Assembly (NCBI GenBank): GCA_019118665.1
Contig: DWYM01000045.1
Coordinates: 1 to 64,000 of the forward strand
From: Candidatus Mediterraneibacter intestinipullorum
Lineage (GTDB): Bacteria > Bacillota > Clostridia > Lachnospirales > Lachnospiraceae
Direction of reading: 5' to 3'
DNA: 64,000 nucleotides
Below, piece after piece: positions 35,833 through 44,059 of the stretch. A model generated the notes under the pieces. The model saw only the letters and a list, made by a program, of their open reading frames with translations. It made no database searches and was not told the DNA's origin. Positions within the stretch are counted from its first letter, which is position 1; each line of letters begins with the position of its first letter. A program made the translations under genes and the position numbers.

Positions 35833-36339
35833 ATGTCAAAATGTATAGCAGAGCCGCTTTCTAGAAAGGATATTCGAATAATGGCTGATAAAATAAGAAT
35901 CATAGAAGGGAGTAAAGGCAAGTTTTGCTTTGACATTGTTCATTTTTTGGATGTCACACTACCCAAATTAGACGAAGGTTTTACTCTTCAGATAATGCCA
36001 AAAAGCCAAATGGGAGAGTGTCATGGGTTAACTTATCCAGATCGAAATGAAATACAAATACGAGAAGATGTTTACGATAGAGCTTGCAATGGTAGTGGGA
36101 GAGATCGGTTGACGATGGCGCATGAACTTTTTCATTTGTTACATCACGAAAAGACTAATATAAGCTTTGCGCGAAGTGAGAATATTGAAACCTTTAGAGA
36201 TCCAGAATGGCAAGCGGATGCATTTGGTGGGGAACTGCTTATTCCGCATGATATGGTACAGGGACTGTCTCCAGAAGAAGTTGCATCGAAATGTAAAGTT
36301 TCCTTTTCAGCAGCTTGTTGTCAGTTGAGAAAAAAATAA
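35833..36339 (+). CDS. ImmA/IrrE-type metallopeptidase
   Basis: MAHELFHLLHHE motif; DPEWQADAFGGELLIP. Confidence 0.9.
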   Translation: MSKCIAEPLSRKDIRIMADKIRIIEGSKGKFCFDIVHFLDVTLPKLDEGFTLQIMPKSQMGECHGLTYPDRNEIQIREDVYDRACNGSGRDRLTMAHELFHLLHHEKTNISFARSENIETFRDPEWQADAFGGELLIPHDMVQGLSPEEVASKCKVSFSAACCQLRKK

Positions 36340-36344
36340 AAATG

Positions 36345-36496
36345 ATGTATCAAGCAGAAATGCTTTATACATAGAAAAAACCAAGCACACAAGGTGCTTG
36401 GCACTTACCGAAAGAAACTATATCGTTCGCTTCGGTCAGTTATACTTTTCCTTAGACAAGTAAAGTATAGCACGGTATAGTTCCCTTTGGCAAGTG
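36345..36496 (+). ncRNA. Three-stem structured RNA/leader
   Basis: 12-position stem with GAAA loop 36345-36372; CCAAGCAC/GTGCTTGG 36381-36401; 25-position long stem 36402-36496 enclosing a 10-bp hairpin. Confidence 0.55.
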
Positions 36497-36514
36497 AAAA
36501 TTGAAAGGAGGACT

Positions 36515-36655
36515 ATGCCTATGTATATCATTAGGGCGTCAATCACATTGAAAGACGGAACAAAGATATATGCTCGAGATTATGGCAAAAGAGGCTTTCC
36601 GATCTGGGTAGGACCGGGACCTGAACCAGAATCTTCTAAACGAGTTTATTATTAA
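36515..36655 (+). CDS. Small protein, 46 aa
   Basis: RBS gaaaggagg; MPMYIIRASITLKDGTKIYARDYGKRGFPIWVGPGPEPESSKRVYY. Confidence 0.65.
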   Translation: MPMYIIRASITLKDGTKIYARDYGKRGFPIWVGPGPEPESSKRVYY

Positions 36656-36727
36656 AGTTAGTTCAATATGGATGCGTATTGAGCTGACCAATACGCTATC
36701 TACTATTTGATGAAAGGAAATGGTAAG

Positions 36728-36847
36728 ATGGCAAAAACTAAATCAAGCGTACGAGGTATACAGAATAAGAAAATTGTTGTGGTAAAAGGATATACCAGGA
36801 AGGATGGTACAAGAGTGCCAGAACATCGGCGTTCTACTCCTAACTAA
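36728..36847 (+). CDS. Small basic protein, 39 aa
   Basis: MAKTKSSVRGIQNKKIVVVKGYTRKDGTRVPEHRRSTPN; RBS gaaagg. Confidence 0.6.
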   Translation: MAKTKSSVRGIQNKKIVVVKGYTRKDGTRVPEHRRSTPN

Positions 36848-36914
36848 AATTAAGCCCGGGTTCAGCGGAACTCGGGCTGCTGTATTTCTCGGATCTGATA
36901 CTCCGGGGTGGAAT

Positions 36915-36942
36915 ATTGTATCATCTTCGTGTGTGAGGGGCA
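36915..36942 (-). promoter_or_regulatory. Sigma-A-like promoter TTGCCC-N17-TACAAT (minus strand)
   Basis: 19-bp perfect inverted copy of 1548-1566. Confidence 0.5.
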
Positions 36943-37058
36943 AAAAAGGGGCATATTTTTTATTTTATTGCCCCTTTTGCCTGGTATTCAAATTTCTGAA
37001 AGTTCGCTCTTGCGCTATTTTACGTTATGTGATAATATAATAGCTGGTCTCGGCAAGA

Positions 37059-37072
37059 CCGTCGGGGTCATT
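37059..37072 (+). repeat. attR core (ccgtcggggtcatt)
   Basis: Identical to 275-288. Confidence 0.85.
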
Positions 37073-37076
37073 GAGT

Positions 37077-37238
37077 TGCCGATGTGGCTCAATTCATGAA
37101 GATTGACCGTGTCAATCGCGGGCAGAGCGGCTGATTACAAATCGGCTGCGGTAGATATGCCGATGTGGCTCAATTCATGAAGATTGACTGTGTCAATCGC
37201 GGGCAGAGCGGCTGATTACAAATCAGCTGCCGTAAATA
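37077..37238 (+). repeat. Two 81-bp tandem tRNA-Thr-derived decoys (no T-arm, inverted anticodon arm)
   Basis: 77/81 identity between copies; share tgccgatgtggctcaatt and ggcagagc with tRNA-Thr at 37240. Confidence 0.9.
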
Positions 37239-37239
37239 T

Positions 37240-37312
37240 GCCGATGTGGCTCAATTGGCAGAGCAGCTGATTTGTAATCAGCAGGTTATCGGTTCGAGTC
37301 CGATCATCGGCT
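37240..37312 (+). tRNA. tRNA-Thr (TGT)
   Basis: gccgatg/catcggc acceptor, anticodon loop tttgtaa, T-arm atcggttcgagtccgat. Confidence 0.95.
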
Positions 37313-37340
37313 TTGTTCCTTCGGGAGCAAACATTATTTT

Positions 37341-37414
37341 GGACCTTTAGCTCAGTTGGTTAGAGCAACCGGCTCATAACCGGTCGGTCCTGGGTTCGAG
37401 TCCCCGAAGGTCCA
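37341..37414 (+). tRNA. tRNA-Met (CAT)
   Basis: ggacctt/aaggtcc acceptor, ctcataa anticodon loop. Confidence 0.92.
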
Positions 37415-37511
37415 TTTATGCCGACTCCAGGTTCGCGCTGTATCCTTACCGCGCGCGTCGGCATGTATCGCACATGAGCGTCAAAAGGACAGACGCTGCG
37501 TGCCATCGCAA

Positions 37512-37585
37512 GGCCCAGTGGCTCAGTTGGTTAGAGCGCCGCCCTGTCACGGCGGAGGTCGAGAGTTCGAGTCTCTTCTGGGTCG
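37512..37585 (+). tRNA. tRNA-Asp (GTC)
   Basis: ggcccag/ctgggtc acceptor, ctgtcac anticodon loop. Confidence 0.94.
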
Positions 37586-37625
37586 TTTCCCCCATCAGAT
37601 GATGGGGGAGTACAATTTTATATCA

Positions 37626-37711
37626 GCCGCAGTGGCGGAACTGGCAGACGCCCGGGACTTAAAATCCCGTGGGTAGTGATACCCGTACCGGTTCGATTCC
37701 GGTCTGCGGCA
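37626..37711 (+). tRNA. tRNA-Leu (TAA)
   Basis: gccgcag/ctgcggc acceptor, long variable arm, cttaaaa anticodon loop. Confidence 0.94.
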
Positions 37712-37906
37712 TTTGGATAAAGATGAGAGACGTTGATCTTACAGCGTTTCTCTTATTTTATGCTCTGATTTGTAATTTGGTACAGGAAAAGTGTATTTCA
37801 GTCATTGGAGAATTTAGTTTTACAAAGGGCTATGATATAACTGTTGAGAAGGTGATGGAAGGAAAAAGCAGTAAAAAGCGCTCTTTCTCATGCCGTTTCT
37901 GACACT

Positions 37907-38344
37907 TTAAGAGCGCTTTCTGATATCCTGATCTGTTTCCCCCTCGCGTTTCCCTGACGTTACGCCTGCCGGGATGGTGCGTATCCTTGTAAAGAAATAA
38001 ACATATTTGAAAATGATGAGAAAGACGATGAACAGTCTTCCGTAAATGTTGGGCATCACGAGCATGGCAAGGATCAGCATTGCCGATGCCGGGATGAGCA
38101 GGCTGAATTTTGTCTTTAATGTCATGGACCGGTTTGTGACAAAATCTTCCAGGTGCTTTTTATAGAGCTTTGTGCCGGTAAACCATCTGTGAAAACGGTC
38201 AGAACCTTTGGCGAGGCAAAAGGATGCCAGAAGTAAAAATGGCGTTGTGGGAAGTACCGGAAGTACCACGCCGATCATTCCGACGCCCATGGACAGGAAG
38301 CCTGCGGCAAGCCAGATGATTCTGAAAATGGAACGTTTTTTCAT
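37907..38344 (-). CDS. DUF454/YbaN-family inner membrane protein
   Basis: GMIGVVLPVLPTTPFLLLASFCLAKGSDRFHRWF. Confidence 0.85.
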   Translation of the reverse strand: MKKRSIFRIIWLAAGFLSMGVGMIGVVLPVLPTTPFLLLASFCLAKGSDRFHRWFTGTKLYKKHLEDFVTNRSMTLKTKFSLLIPASAMLILAMLVMPNIYGRLFIVFLIIFKYVYFFTRIRTIPAGVTSGKREGETDQDIRKRS

Positions 38345-38371
38345 GGAAGTCCTCCTGTTTTCGAGAAATAG

Positions 38372-38385
38372 TTAGTTATAACTAA
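38372..38385. promoter_or_regulatory. Palindrome TTAGTTATAACTAA upstream of DUF454 gene
   Basis: Perfect 14-bp palindrome. Confidence 0.6.
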
Positions 38386-38473
38386 TTACAGGTCATACTC
38401 ATTATAATCGGCGGATGAGGCGCTTGTCAACTGAATTATTTTCTCGTTAATGCACATGTTTTCTCAATTGCTC

Positions 38474-38527
38474 TTGACAAATTTTTTAGGGATAATTAAT
38501 GTAATTGATATCGGGTAGTTGCAACTA
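38474..38527 (+). promoter_or_regulatory. Promoter TTGACA-N17-TAATGT followed by palindrome TAGTTGCAACTA (38516-38527)
   Basis: Direct read. Confidence 0.6.
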
Positions 38528-38607
38528 ACTTATCGTGGCTCGTCGGATCAGGGCATACTCGCGGGTGCCTTGTTTATTGATGCTGTCCATCAGCAAGGGG
38601 GAATGTT

Positions 38608-39444
38608 ATGTCTGACAAGTTTGAGAGTCTGAAGATACGGATACTGGTCAGCTTCATCACACTGTCAAAGGAAAGCTGTACGGTTACCGGGCTTGCAAGA
38701 CTTTTGGGAACTGAAAAATACTCTGTCAGCAGGGCCATCAGCGTTCTGGAAAAAGAAGGATTGCTGACCAGGGGCGGGAACCGGACAATGGGACTGACAG
38801 GAAAGGGCAATGATGAGGCCAGGCGTTACGCCGGACTTCTGGAAGCCGCTCAGAGCTGTCTTCTCGATGAGGGCGTGCCGCCCTCGGACGCAAGGCAGGA
38901 TGCCATGGCGGTCGTGCAGGGCTGTTCGGACAGCCTCCTTTCCAGGATACAGGAACTGGGTGAAAAGAGGCGCATCAGGCAGGAACTTGGCATGAGGAAA
39001 GCCATGACAGGTGCCGCGTTTTGCCGTAAGCTCAGGGATGGGAGCTATATGCTGCCCTTTGCCTTATATAGTGGGAAGCCCCGGGGCGGGGAACTGTTCT
39101 CAGCAATGGACGCGGGCTTCGAGCATCCCTGTGAGCTCCATGTGACAGGAGGGACCGGACATCTCTATCTTAAGAGCGTACCGATGCATATCAAACCGCC
39201 GGGCGGAGACAGAAGGATGCAGGGAAAGGTCGTGTCCGTGTACTATTTCGACGGTGAAGCATACAACGAGGCGGGCAAAAGCGGTGATTTTTTCTACTTT
39301 CCCGCCGGGGAAATGCGGATGGTCAGCGTGGGCGGCGGGAAAGAGCAGCTGCTGCACGGAAGTATCTCCCTGAAGCTTTCGTGCTCTGCGGCGGGGGTGC
39401 AGATACCGGAAGAACAGGTCGTAATGGCCGTATTTTTCGGATAG
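38608..39444 (+). CDS. DtxR-like winged-helix regulator with extra C-terminal domain
   Basis: HTH LARLLGTEKYSVSRAISVLEKEGLL; DtxR-dimerisation-like LLDEGVPPSDARQDAMAVVQGCSD. Confidence 0.6.
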   Translation: MSDKFESLKIRILVSFITLSKESCTVTGLARLLGTEKYSVSRAISVLEKEGLLTRGGNRTMGLTGKGNDEARRYAGLLEAAQSCLLDEGVPPSDARQDAMAVVQGCSDSLLSRIQELGEKRRIRQELGMRKAMTGAAFCRKLRDGSYMLPFALYSGKPRGGELFSAMDAGFEHPCELHVTGGTGHLYLKSVPMHIKPPGGDRRMQGKVVSVYYFDGEAYNEAGKSGDFFYFPAGEMRMVSVGGGKEQLLHGSISLKLSCSAAGVQIPEEQVVMAVFFG

Positions 39445-39668
39445 ACGGCTGGCGGTCAGCGCGGAGATATCCGGGATGACAGGATTAAAGTTGCAGTGAT
39501 GCAATACAGGGAGAGGCTGTGATATCAGGGAAAGAAGGAGCAGAAATCCGGTCCTGCCTGAAAGTAGTTGCGGATACGCAACAAAAACAGGGGTGTTCGG
39601 GCGGTAAGGCATGTGTTATAGTTGGTCTGTCCGAAAGAGCGCTCAGCAGTGAGTGTTTTTTTAAACAC

Positions 39669-39690
39669 GATTGGTTAGTAATAACCAATC
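39669..39690. promoter_or_regulatory. Palindrome GATTGGTTA-gtaa-TAACCAATC upstream of NEAT gene
   Basis: 9-bp perfect arms. Confidence 0.6.
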
Positions 39691-39746
39691 AAAATGAGTT
39701 AAAACAAACCCAAAAGGAAAAGGGGAAACAGGAAGGAGTAGGTAAA

Positions 39747-41369
39747 ATGTTTACAAAAAGATTGCGGCAGGCTGTGTCAGCGGCTCTGGCTGTGGCAATG
39801 ATATTCGGTACAAATGTGGTATCAGCGTTTGCGTCAGCGGGGGATCTGGCTCCCGGGAGCACCTACACGGTACCGGTCAGCATGACCTCGGCAGCTCCGC
39901 TGCCAGCGGTCCAGACAGCGTTTGCGACTGCTCTTGGCGACAGTGTGCAGGTAGAAGTAGATGAGCTGGGAAATATGACTGCGGTTGCTCACAGCCAGCA
40001 GATGATAATTGACTTCATGGGTACTTATTATGCGAATATCAAGACCTTTGTGACAGAAGGGGTAGAAGTGGTCTCCACAAGGCAGGGACAGTCCTCCACT
40101 ACTTTCGGAAATCCCGCAGCAGTTGAAACCATCACGGTTCCGGACGAGGTGAGGATTCCTCTGGCAGATAACTCAGGAACTTATGAACTGACTGTGACAG
40201 TTGATTTTATGGATGCTTTCTTGGGAGGAGGACAGCCGTATGAGACCAAAGTCACCATGACGCTGGATCTGGCAAACGCTGTCCAGGTAATCGATTACAG
40301 CGGACTTGAGTCTGCGATCGGGCAGGCGCAGGCGCTGCCGGAGGTAAATTATACGCCGGAGACCTGGGCGAACCTCCAGACCGCGCTTGAGGCCGCTCAG
40401 GCTGCGCTGACGTCTGGAGACCAGACAACAGTAGACAACAGCCTGGCCGCATTAAAAGAGGCCATTGCGGCGTTGGAATACAAAGGGGCAGACTACACGG
40501 CTGTAAACAACGCGATCGCAAAGATACCCGTGGATCTGAGCATTTATACGGATGAAACGGCTCAGGCAGTACGCGACGCTCAGAATGCGGTCGTAGACGG
40601 TCTGGACATTTCCAGGCAGGATGAGGTAAACGCGTTTGCTCAGGCCATCGAGGATGCGGTTGCGGCCCTGGTATTAAAGGACACCACCGGAGGAAATACA
40701 GGTACGCCGGGCGGGGACCAGAATACAGGCAATACAGGAAACGCGGGCAATACAGGGAACACAGGCGCCGGGAACACCGGAGCGGGACAGACGGTCCTCG
40801 ACAAGAACAACCTGCAGGACGGCATCTACGAGGTTCAGGCATACCTCTGGAACGCTACGTCCGACCGTGCCTCCATGGCCGCGGATTCCATGAAGAACAC
40901 CACAAGGATCGTTGTGTCAAACGGCGCTGCGACCATGTATATTTACACGCAGCCCATGACCCTTGGAACCATTACGGCAAGCCTGCAGACGCTCCGGGTG
41001 GAGAATGGGAGCGGAGGCTTTGCGGACGCTGTCGTCCAGACGAGGAGCGCGGATGGGAATCCCACGAGCTTTTCCTTCACCCTTCCTCACAGAGAGGAGT
41101 ACATTAACGTAAAAGTGAACCCGATGGTGGCGATGATGGGCAATCAGGAACTGGATGCCAGGATCAAAGTCGATTACAGCACGCTGACAGCAGTGTCCTC
41201 GACCACCAACCTGGCCGCACAGCCCTCCGGCGGAAGCGGAGCTCCCTCAGCCAGCTCTCCGAAGACAGGGGATATGGCAGAGGCGGGCGCGGCTCTGTGG
41301 CTGTGCATGATGGGCGCGGCTCTGGCGGTTGCTGCGGTCTATGGTAAAAAGAAAGGGATGCAGAGGTAA
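39747..41369 (+). CDS. NEAT-domain cell-surface heme-binding protein with SPKTG-type anchor
   Basis: Signal peptide; FIVAR-like repeats; LQDGIYEVQAYLWNATSDRASMAADSMKNTTRIVVSNGAATMYIY; SPKTGD + TM + KKK. Confidence 0.8.
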   Translation: MFTKRLRQAVSAALAVAMIFGTNVVSAFASAGDLAPGSTYTVPVSMTSAAPLPAVQTAFATALGDSVQVEVDELGNMTAVAHSQQMIIDFMGTYYANIKTFVTEGVEVVSTRQGQSSTTFGNPAAVETITVPDEVRIPLADNSGTYELTVTVDFMDAFLGGGQPYETKVTMTLDLANAVQVIDYSGLESAIGQAQALPEVNYTPETWANLQTALEAAQAALTSGDQTTVDNSLAALKEAIAALEYKGADYTAVNNAIAKIPVDLSIYTDETAQAVRDAQNAVVDGLDISRQDEVNAFAQAIEDAVAALVLKDTTGGNTGTPGGDQNTGNTGNAGNTGNTGAGNTGAGQTVLDKNNLQDGIYEVQAYLWNATSDRASMAADSMKNTTRIVVSNGAATMYIYTQPMTLGTITASLQTLRVENGSGGFADAVVQTRSADGNPTSFSFTLPHREEYINVKVNPMVAMMGNQELDARIKVDYSTLTAVSSTTNLAAQPSGGSGAPSASSPKTGDMAEAGAALWLCMMGAALAVAAVYGKKKGMQR

Positions 41370-41373
41370 AAGT

Positions 41374-42144
41374 ATGGGAAATAAGATGTTGAAAAACATG
41401 GCCACAACTCTCCTTGGAGCAGTTTTGTCTGCCGCTGTCGTTTTGACAGCGGCATTCCCGGTTTCCGCGCTTGAGGATGGCATATACACGGTTGAGCGGA
41501 CCGTTTCTTACGCCAATCCCGAGACCGGGCAGACAGTTGACGGCGGAACAAATATCGCGCTGGGAGACAGCATGGCGCAGAGTATCGTGGACACCGCTGT
41601 GCAGATCGAGCAGACAGGCGGAAAAACATATGTGACGGTGGGCCTGGGACTGATGTCGAACACTTCCAGCGTGACCTTCACCGTGCAGCAGGAGGACGGA
41701 AGCTACGCGGAAGTCCCCTATGAGATCGTGGGGAGCTGTACAAGGCTTGACGACCTGTGCAACCACTATCGGTTTGAGATGACAGATTTAAACGCGCTTA
41801 TCAGCCCCATCATTTATGTGGATCCCATGGGCAGAGACGTGCAGTTCTTTGTCCGGCTTGACACTTCTCCCCTTGACCTTGGCTCAGGCAGCCAGGATGG
41901 TACGGACAGCGCCGGGCAGACAGCGCCGGCGGAGGAGGCTGCGCCCGACACTCCAGAATCAGCAGAGGCCCAGACCGCTGCCCAGCAGCTGGAGGAGGCG
42001 GAGGGGCTCAGCGGAACGTCTGACAATGAAGAGGGAGACACCGGCCAAAACGCGGGCTTTCCTGCATGGGGGAGCGCGGTCATCGCGGTCGCTGTCCTGG
42101 CAGCCGCGGGCGTTGTTTACGTTGTGCTCAGAAGGAGGAAGTGA
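41374..42144 (+). CDS. Shp-like heme-binding membrane protein
   Basis: Signal peptide, LEDGIYTVERTVSYANPETGQTVDGGTNIALGDSM, C-terminal TM + RRRK. Confidence 0.75.
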   Translation: MGNKMLKNMATTLLGAVLSAAVVLTAAFPVSALEDGIYTVERTVSYANPETGQTVDGGTNIALGDSMAQSIVDTAVQIEQTGGKTYVTVGLGLMSNTSSVTFTVQQEDGSYAEVPYEIVGSCTRLDDLCNHYRFEMTDLNALISPIIYVDPMGRDVQFFVRLDTSPLDLGSGSQDGTDSAGQTAPAEEAAPDTPESAEAQTAAQQLEEAEGLSGTSDNEEGDTGQNAGFPAWGSAVIAVAVLAAAGVVYVVLRRRK

Positions 42145-42149
42145 TCCCA

Positions 42150-43040
42150 ATGAAAAGAATGAGATTTGTCTCAGCCCTCTGCCTTCTGGCAGTGATGCTT
42201 GCCGGGTGCGTGGATCAGCACCCGGAGCGTCAGACCGGGAACACGGCGGAGGAGACAAGGATCGTGGCAACGTCAGTAGCTGCCTGCGAGATACTGGAGA
42301 AGCTGGGGATTGAAAGTGAGAAAGTGGTGGGCGTGCCTTCCACCACTGCTTATACTGTTCCTGAGATTTATCAGGGCGCCGAAGAGGTGGGTTCTCCGAT
42401 GGCTCCGGACATGGAGATCGTATCCTCTTTAAATCCCACCATCATCCTGTCCCCCAATTCTCTCCAGGGCGATCTGGAAACCCAGTACGACAATGCCGGG
42501 CTCAACAGCGCCTTTTTGAACCTGAAAAGCACGGTTGGCATGTACAAGTCCATCCAGGAGCTGGGAGAATTGTTCGGGAAAGAAGAAAGGGCACAGGAAC
42601 TTACAGACGAGTTCCTGGCCTACATGGAGGAATACGAGAGCGCAGACAGAGAGGGGGAGGCTCCCCGGGTGCTCATCCTGATGGGGCTCCCGGGCTCCTA
42701 TGTGGTCGCCACGGAGAGCAGCTATGCGGGAAGTCTGGTAAAGCTGGCCGGCGGCATCAATATTTACGGTGACGGAGACGGCACGGATTTCCTGAACGTA
42801 AACGCGGAAGACATGCTGCAGAGAGATCCTGACATCATCCTGCGGACCTCTCATGCCATGCCGGAACAGGTCATGGCAATGTTCCGGGATGAGTTTGCCG
42901 ACAACGATATCTGGCAGCATTTTCGGGCGGTGCAGGAAGGAAAGGTCTATGACCTGGACAACAATAAATTCGGTATGAGCGCCAACTTCCGCTACAAAGA
43001 GGCGCTGGAAGAATTAAAACCCATGCTTTACGGCGGGTGA
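42150..43040 (+). CDS. Heme/iron ABC transporter substrate-binding lipoprotein
   Basis: Lipobox LAVMLAGC; RIVATSVAACEILEKLGIESEKVVGVP. Confidence 0.88.
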   Translation: MKRMRFVSALCLLAVMLAGCVDQHPERQTGNTAEETRIVATSVAACEILEKLGIESEKVVGVPSTTAYTVPEIYQGAEEVGSPMAPDMEIVSSLNPTIILSPNSLQGDLETQYDNAGLNSAFLNLKSTVGMYKSIQELGELFGKEERAQELTDEFLAYMEEYESADREGEAPRVLILMGLPGSYVVATESSYAGSLVKLAGGINIYGDGDGTDFLNVNAEDMLQRDPDIILRTSHAMPEQVMAMFRDEFADNDIWQHFRAVQEGKVYDLDNNKFGMSANFRYKEALEELKPMLYGG

Positions 43041-43066
43041 GGACTGGCACAAGGAGGTACTGTAAA

Positions 43067-44059
43067 TTGAAAAGCACGAAACGCAAAGCTCTCGCCTTTG
43101 CATTCACGATCGCAGGGCTTGTCCTGCTGTTTTTGCTCGCGGTAAATACAGGCGGGCTCAAAGTCGGGTTCCGGGAGCTGCTGGAAGGGCTGTTCGTGTC
43201 ATACAACGAAAATGTGGCTACAATATATGATCTGCGCTTCCCTCGCATATTTATCGCGATGCTGGGCGGGGCGGCACTGGCGGTGTCCGGCGTCCTGCTC
43301 CAGGCGGTGATGAAAAATCCCCTGACGGACCCGGGCATCATCGGCATCAGCTCGGGGGCCAGCCTGACGGCAGTGCTCATGACCGCGTTTTTTCCGTCTC
43401 TTTATTTCATTACGCCCATGTTTGCTTTCTTCGGCGGGATCGCTGCCTGCATCATCGTGTACAGCCTTTCCTGGAAAGAAGGGCTGCAGCCCCTCCGGAT
43501 GATCCTTGTGGGCGTCGCGGTAAATGCCGTCTTTACAGGACTGATGTCGGCATTTAACTCAGCGACAGGCAGTGAGTATTCGGGAGTGGCGAGTATTGTA
43601 AACGCGAACATCTCCCTGAAGACGTGGGACGACGTTCAGATGCTCGTGGGCTATGTGGCGGCCGGCCTCATCCTTGCAATCCTGGTGTCCCGGCTGTGCA
43701 ATCTCCTTGCGCTGGAGGACAGGACGGCCCGCTCTCTGGGCGTGGATGTGACAGGCGCGAGAGTGGGCGTCTCACTGATCGCCGTGATGCTGGCGTCCAT
43801 CTCCACTGCGGTCATCGGGACGATCAGCTTCCTTGCCCTTATCGTGCCTCACATTGCCAGGATCCTGGTGGGCAGTGACCACAAAGTCCTGATTCCATAT
43901 TCGGCTGTCCTGGGAGCCTTTGTCCTCCTGCTGGCTGATACGGTTGGCAGGGTGGTCGCGGCGCCGTACGAGATCAGCTCCTCGGTGATACTGTCATGCG
44001 TGGGAGGACCGTTCTTTATATTCTTGCTAAGGAGGGCGCAGAAAACCTATGGAGGATAA
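43067..44059 (+). CDS. FecCD-family ABC permease (TTG start)
   Basis: RBS aaggagg; RFPRIFIAMLGGAALAVSGVLLQAVMKNPLTDPGIIGISSGAS. Confidence 0.93.
   Translation: MKSTKRKALAFAFTIAGLVLLFLLAVNTGGLKVGFRELLEGLFVSYNENVATIYDLRFPRIFIAMLGGAALAVSGVLLQAVMKNPLTDPGIIGISSGASLTAVLMTAFFPSLYFITPMFAFFGGIAACIIVYSLSWKEGLQPLRMILVGVAVNAVFTGLMSAFNSATGSEYSGVASIVNANISLKTWDDVQMLVGYVAAGLILAILVSRLCNLLALEDRTARSLGVDVTGARVGVSLIAVMLASISTAVIGTISFLALIVPHIARILVGSDHKVLIPYSAVLGAFVLLLADTVGRVVAAPYEISSSVILSCVGGPFFIFLLRRAQKTYGG

Larger units (their letters stand above)
275..37072. mobile_element. Prophage (siphovirus-type, tyrosine integrase), integrated in tRNA-Glu 3' end
   Basis: 14-bp direct repeat ccgtcggggtcatt at 275-288 and 37059-37072 flanking integrase, replication, structural and lysis genes. 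Confidence 0.93.

Noticed and set aside
37077-37238. Two additional functional tRNA genes
   Set aside because: T-arm and 3' acceptor strand are missing, the D-loop has a 26-nt insert and the anticodon arm is inverted.
39100-39612. Antisense ORFs in the track (e.g. 39100-39612, 40252-40842, 41164-41766, 46454-47110, 51820-52494)
   Set aside because: They lie opposite well-supported genes, are rich in Arg/His/Pro/Ser typical of GC-rich antisense frames, and lack RBS or family signals.
40680-40800. GNTGNTG-rich repeat in the NEAT protein
   Set aside because: Ordinary low-complexity surface-protein linker.
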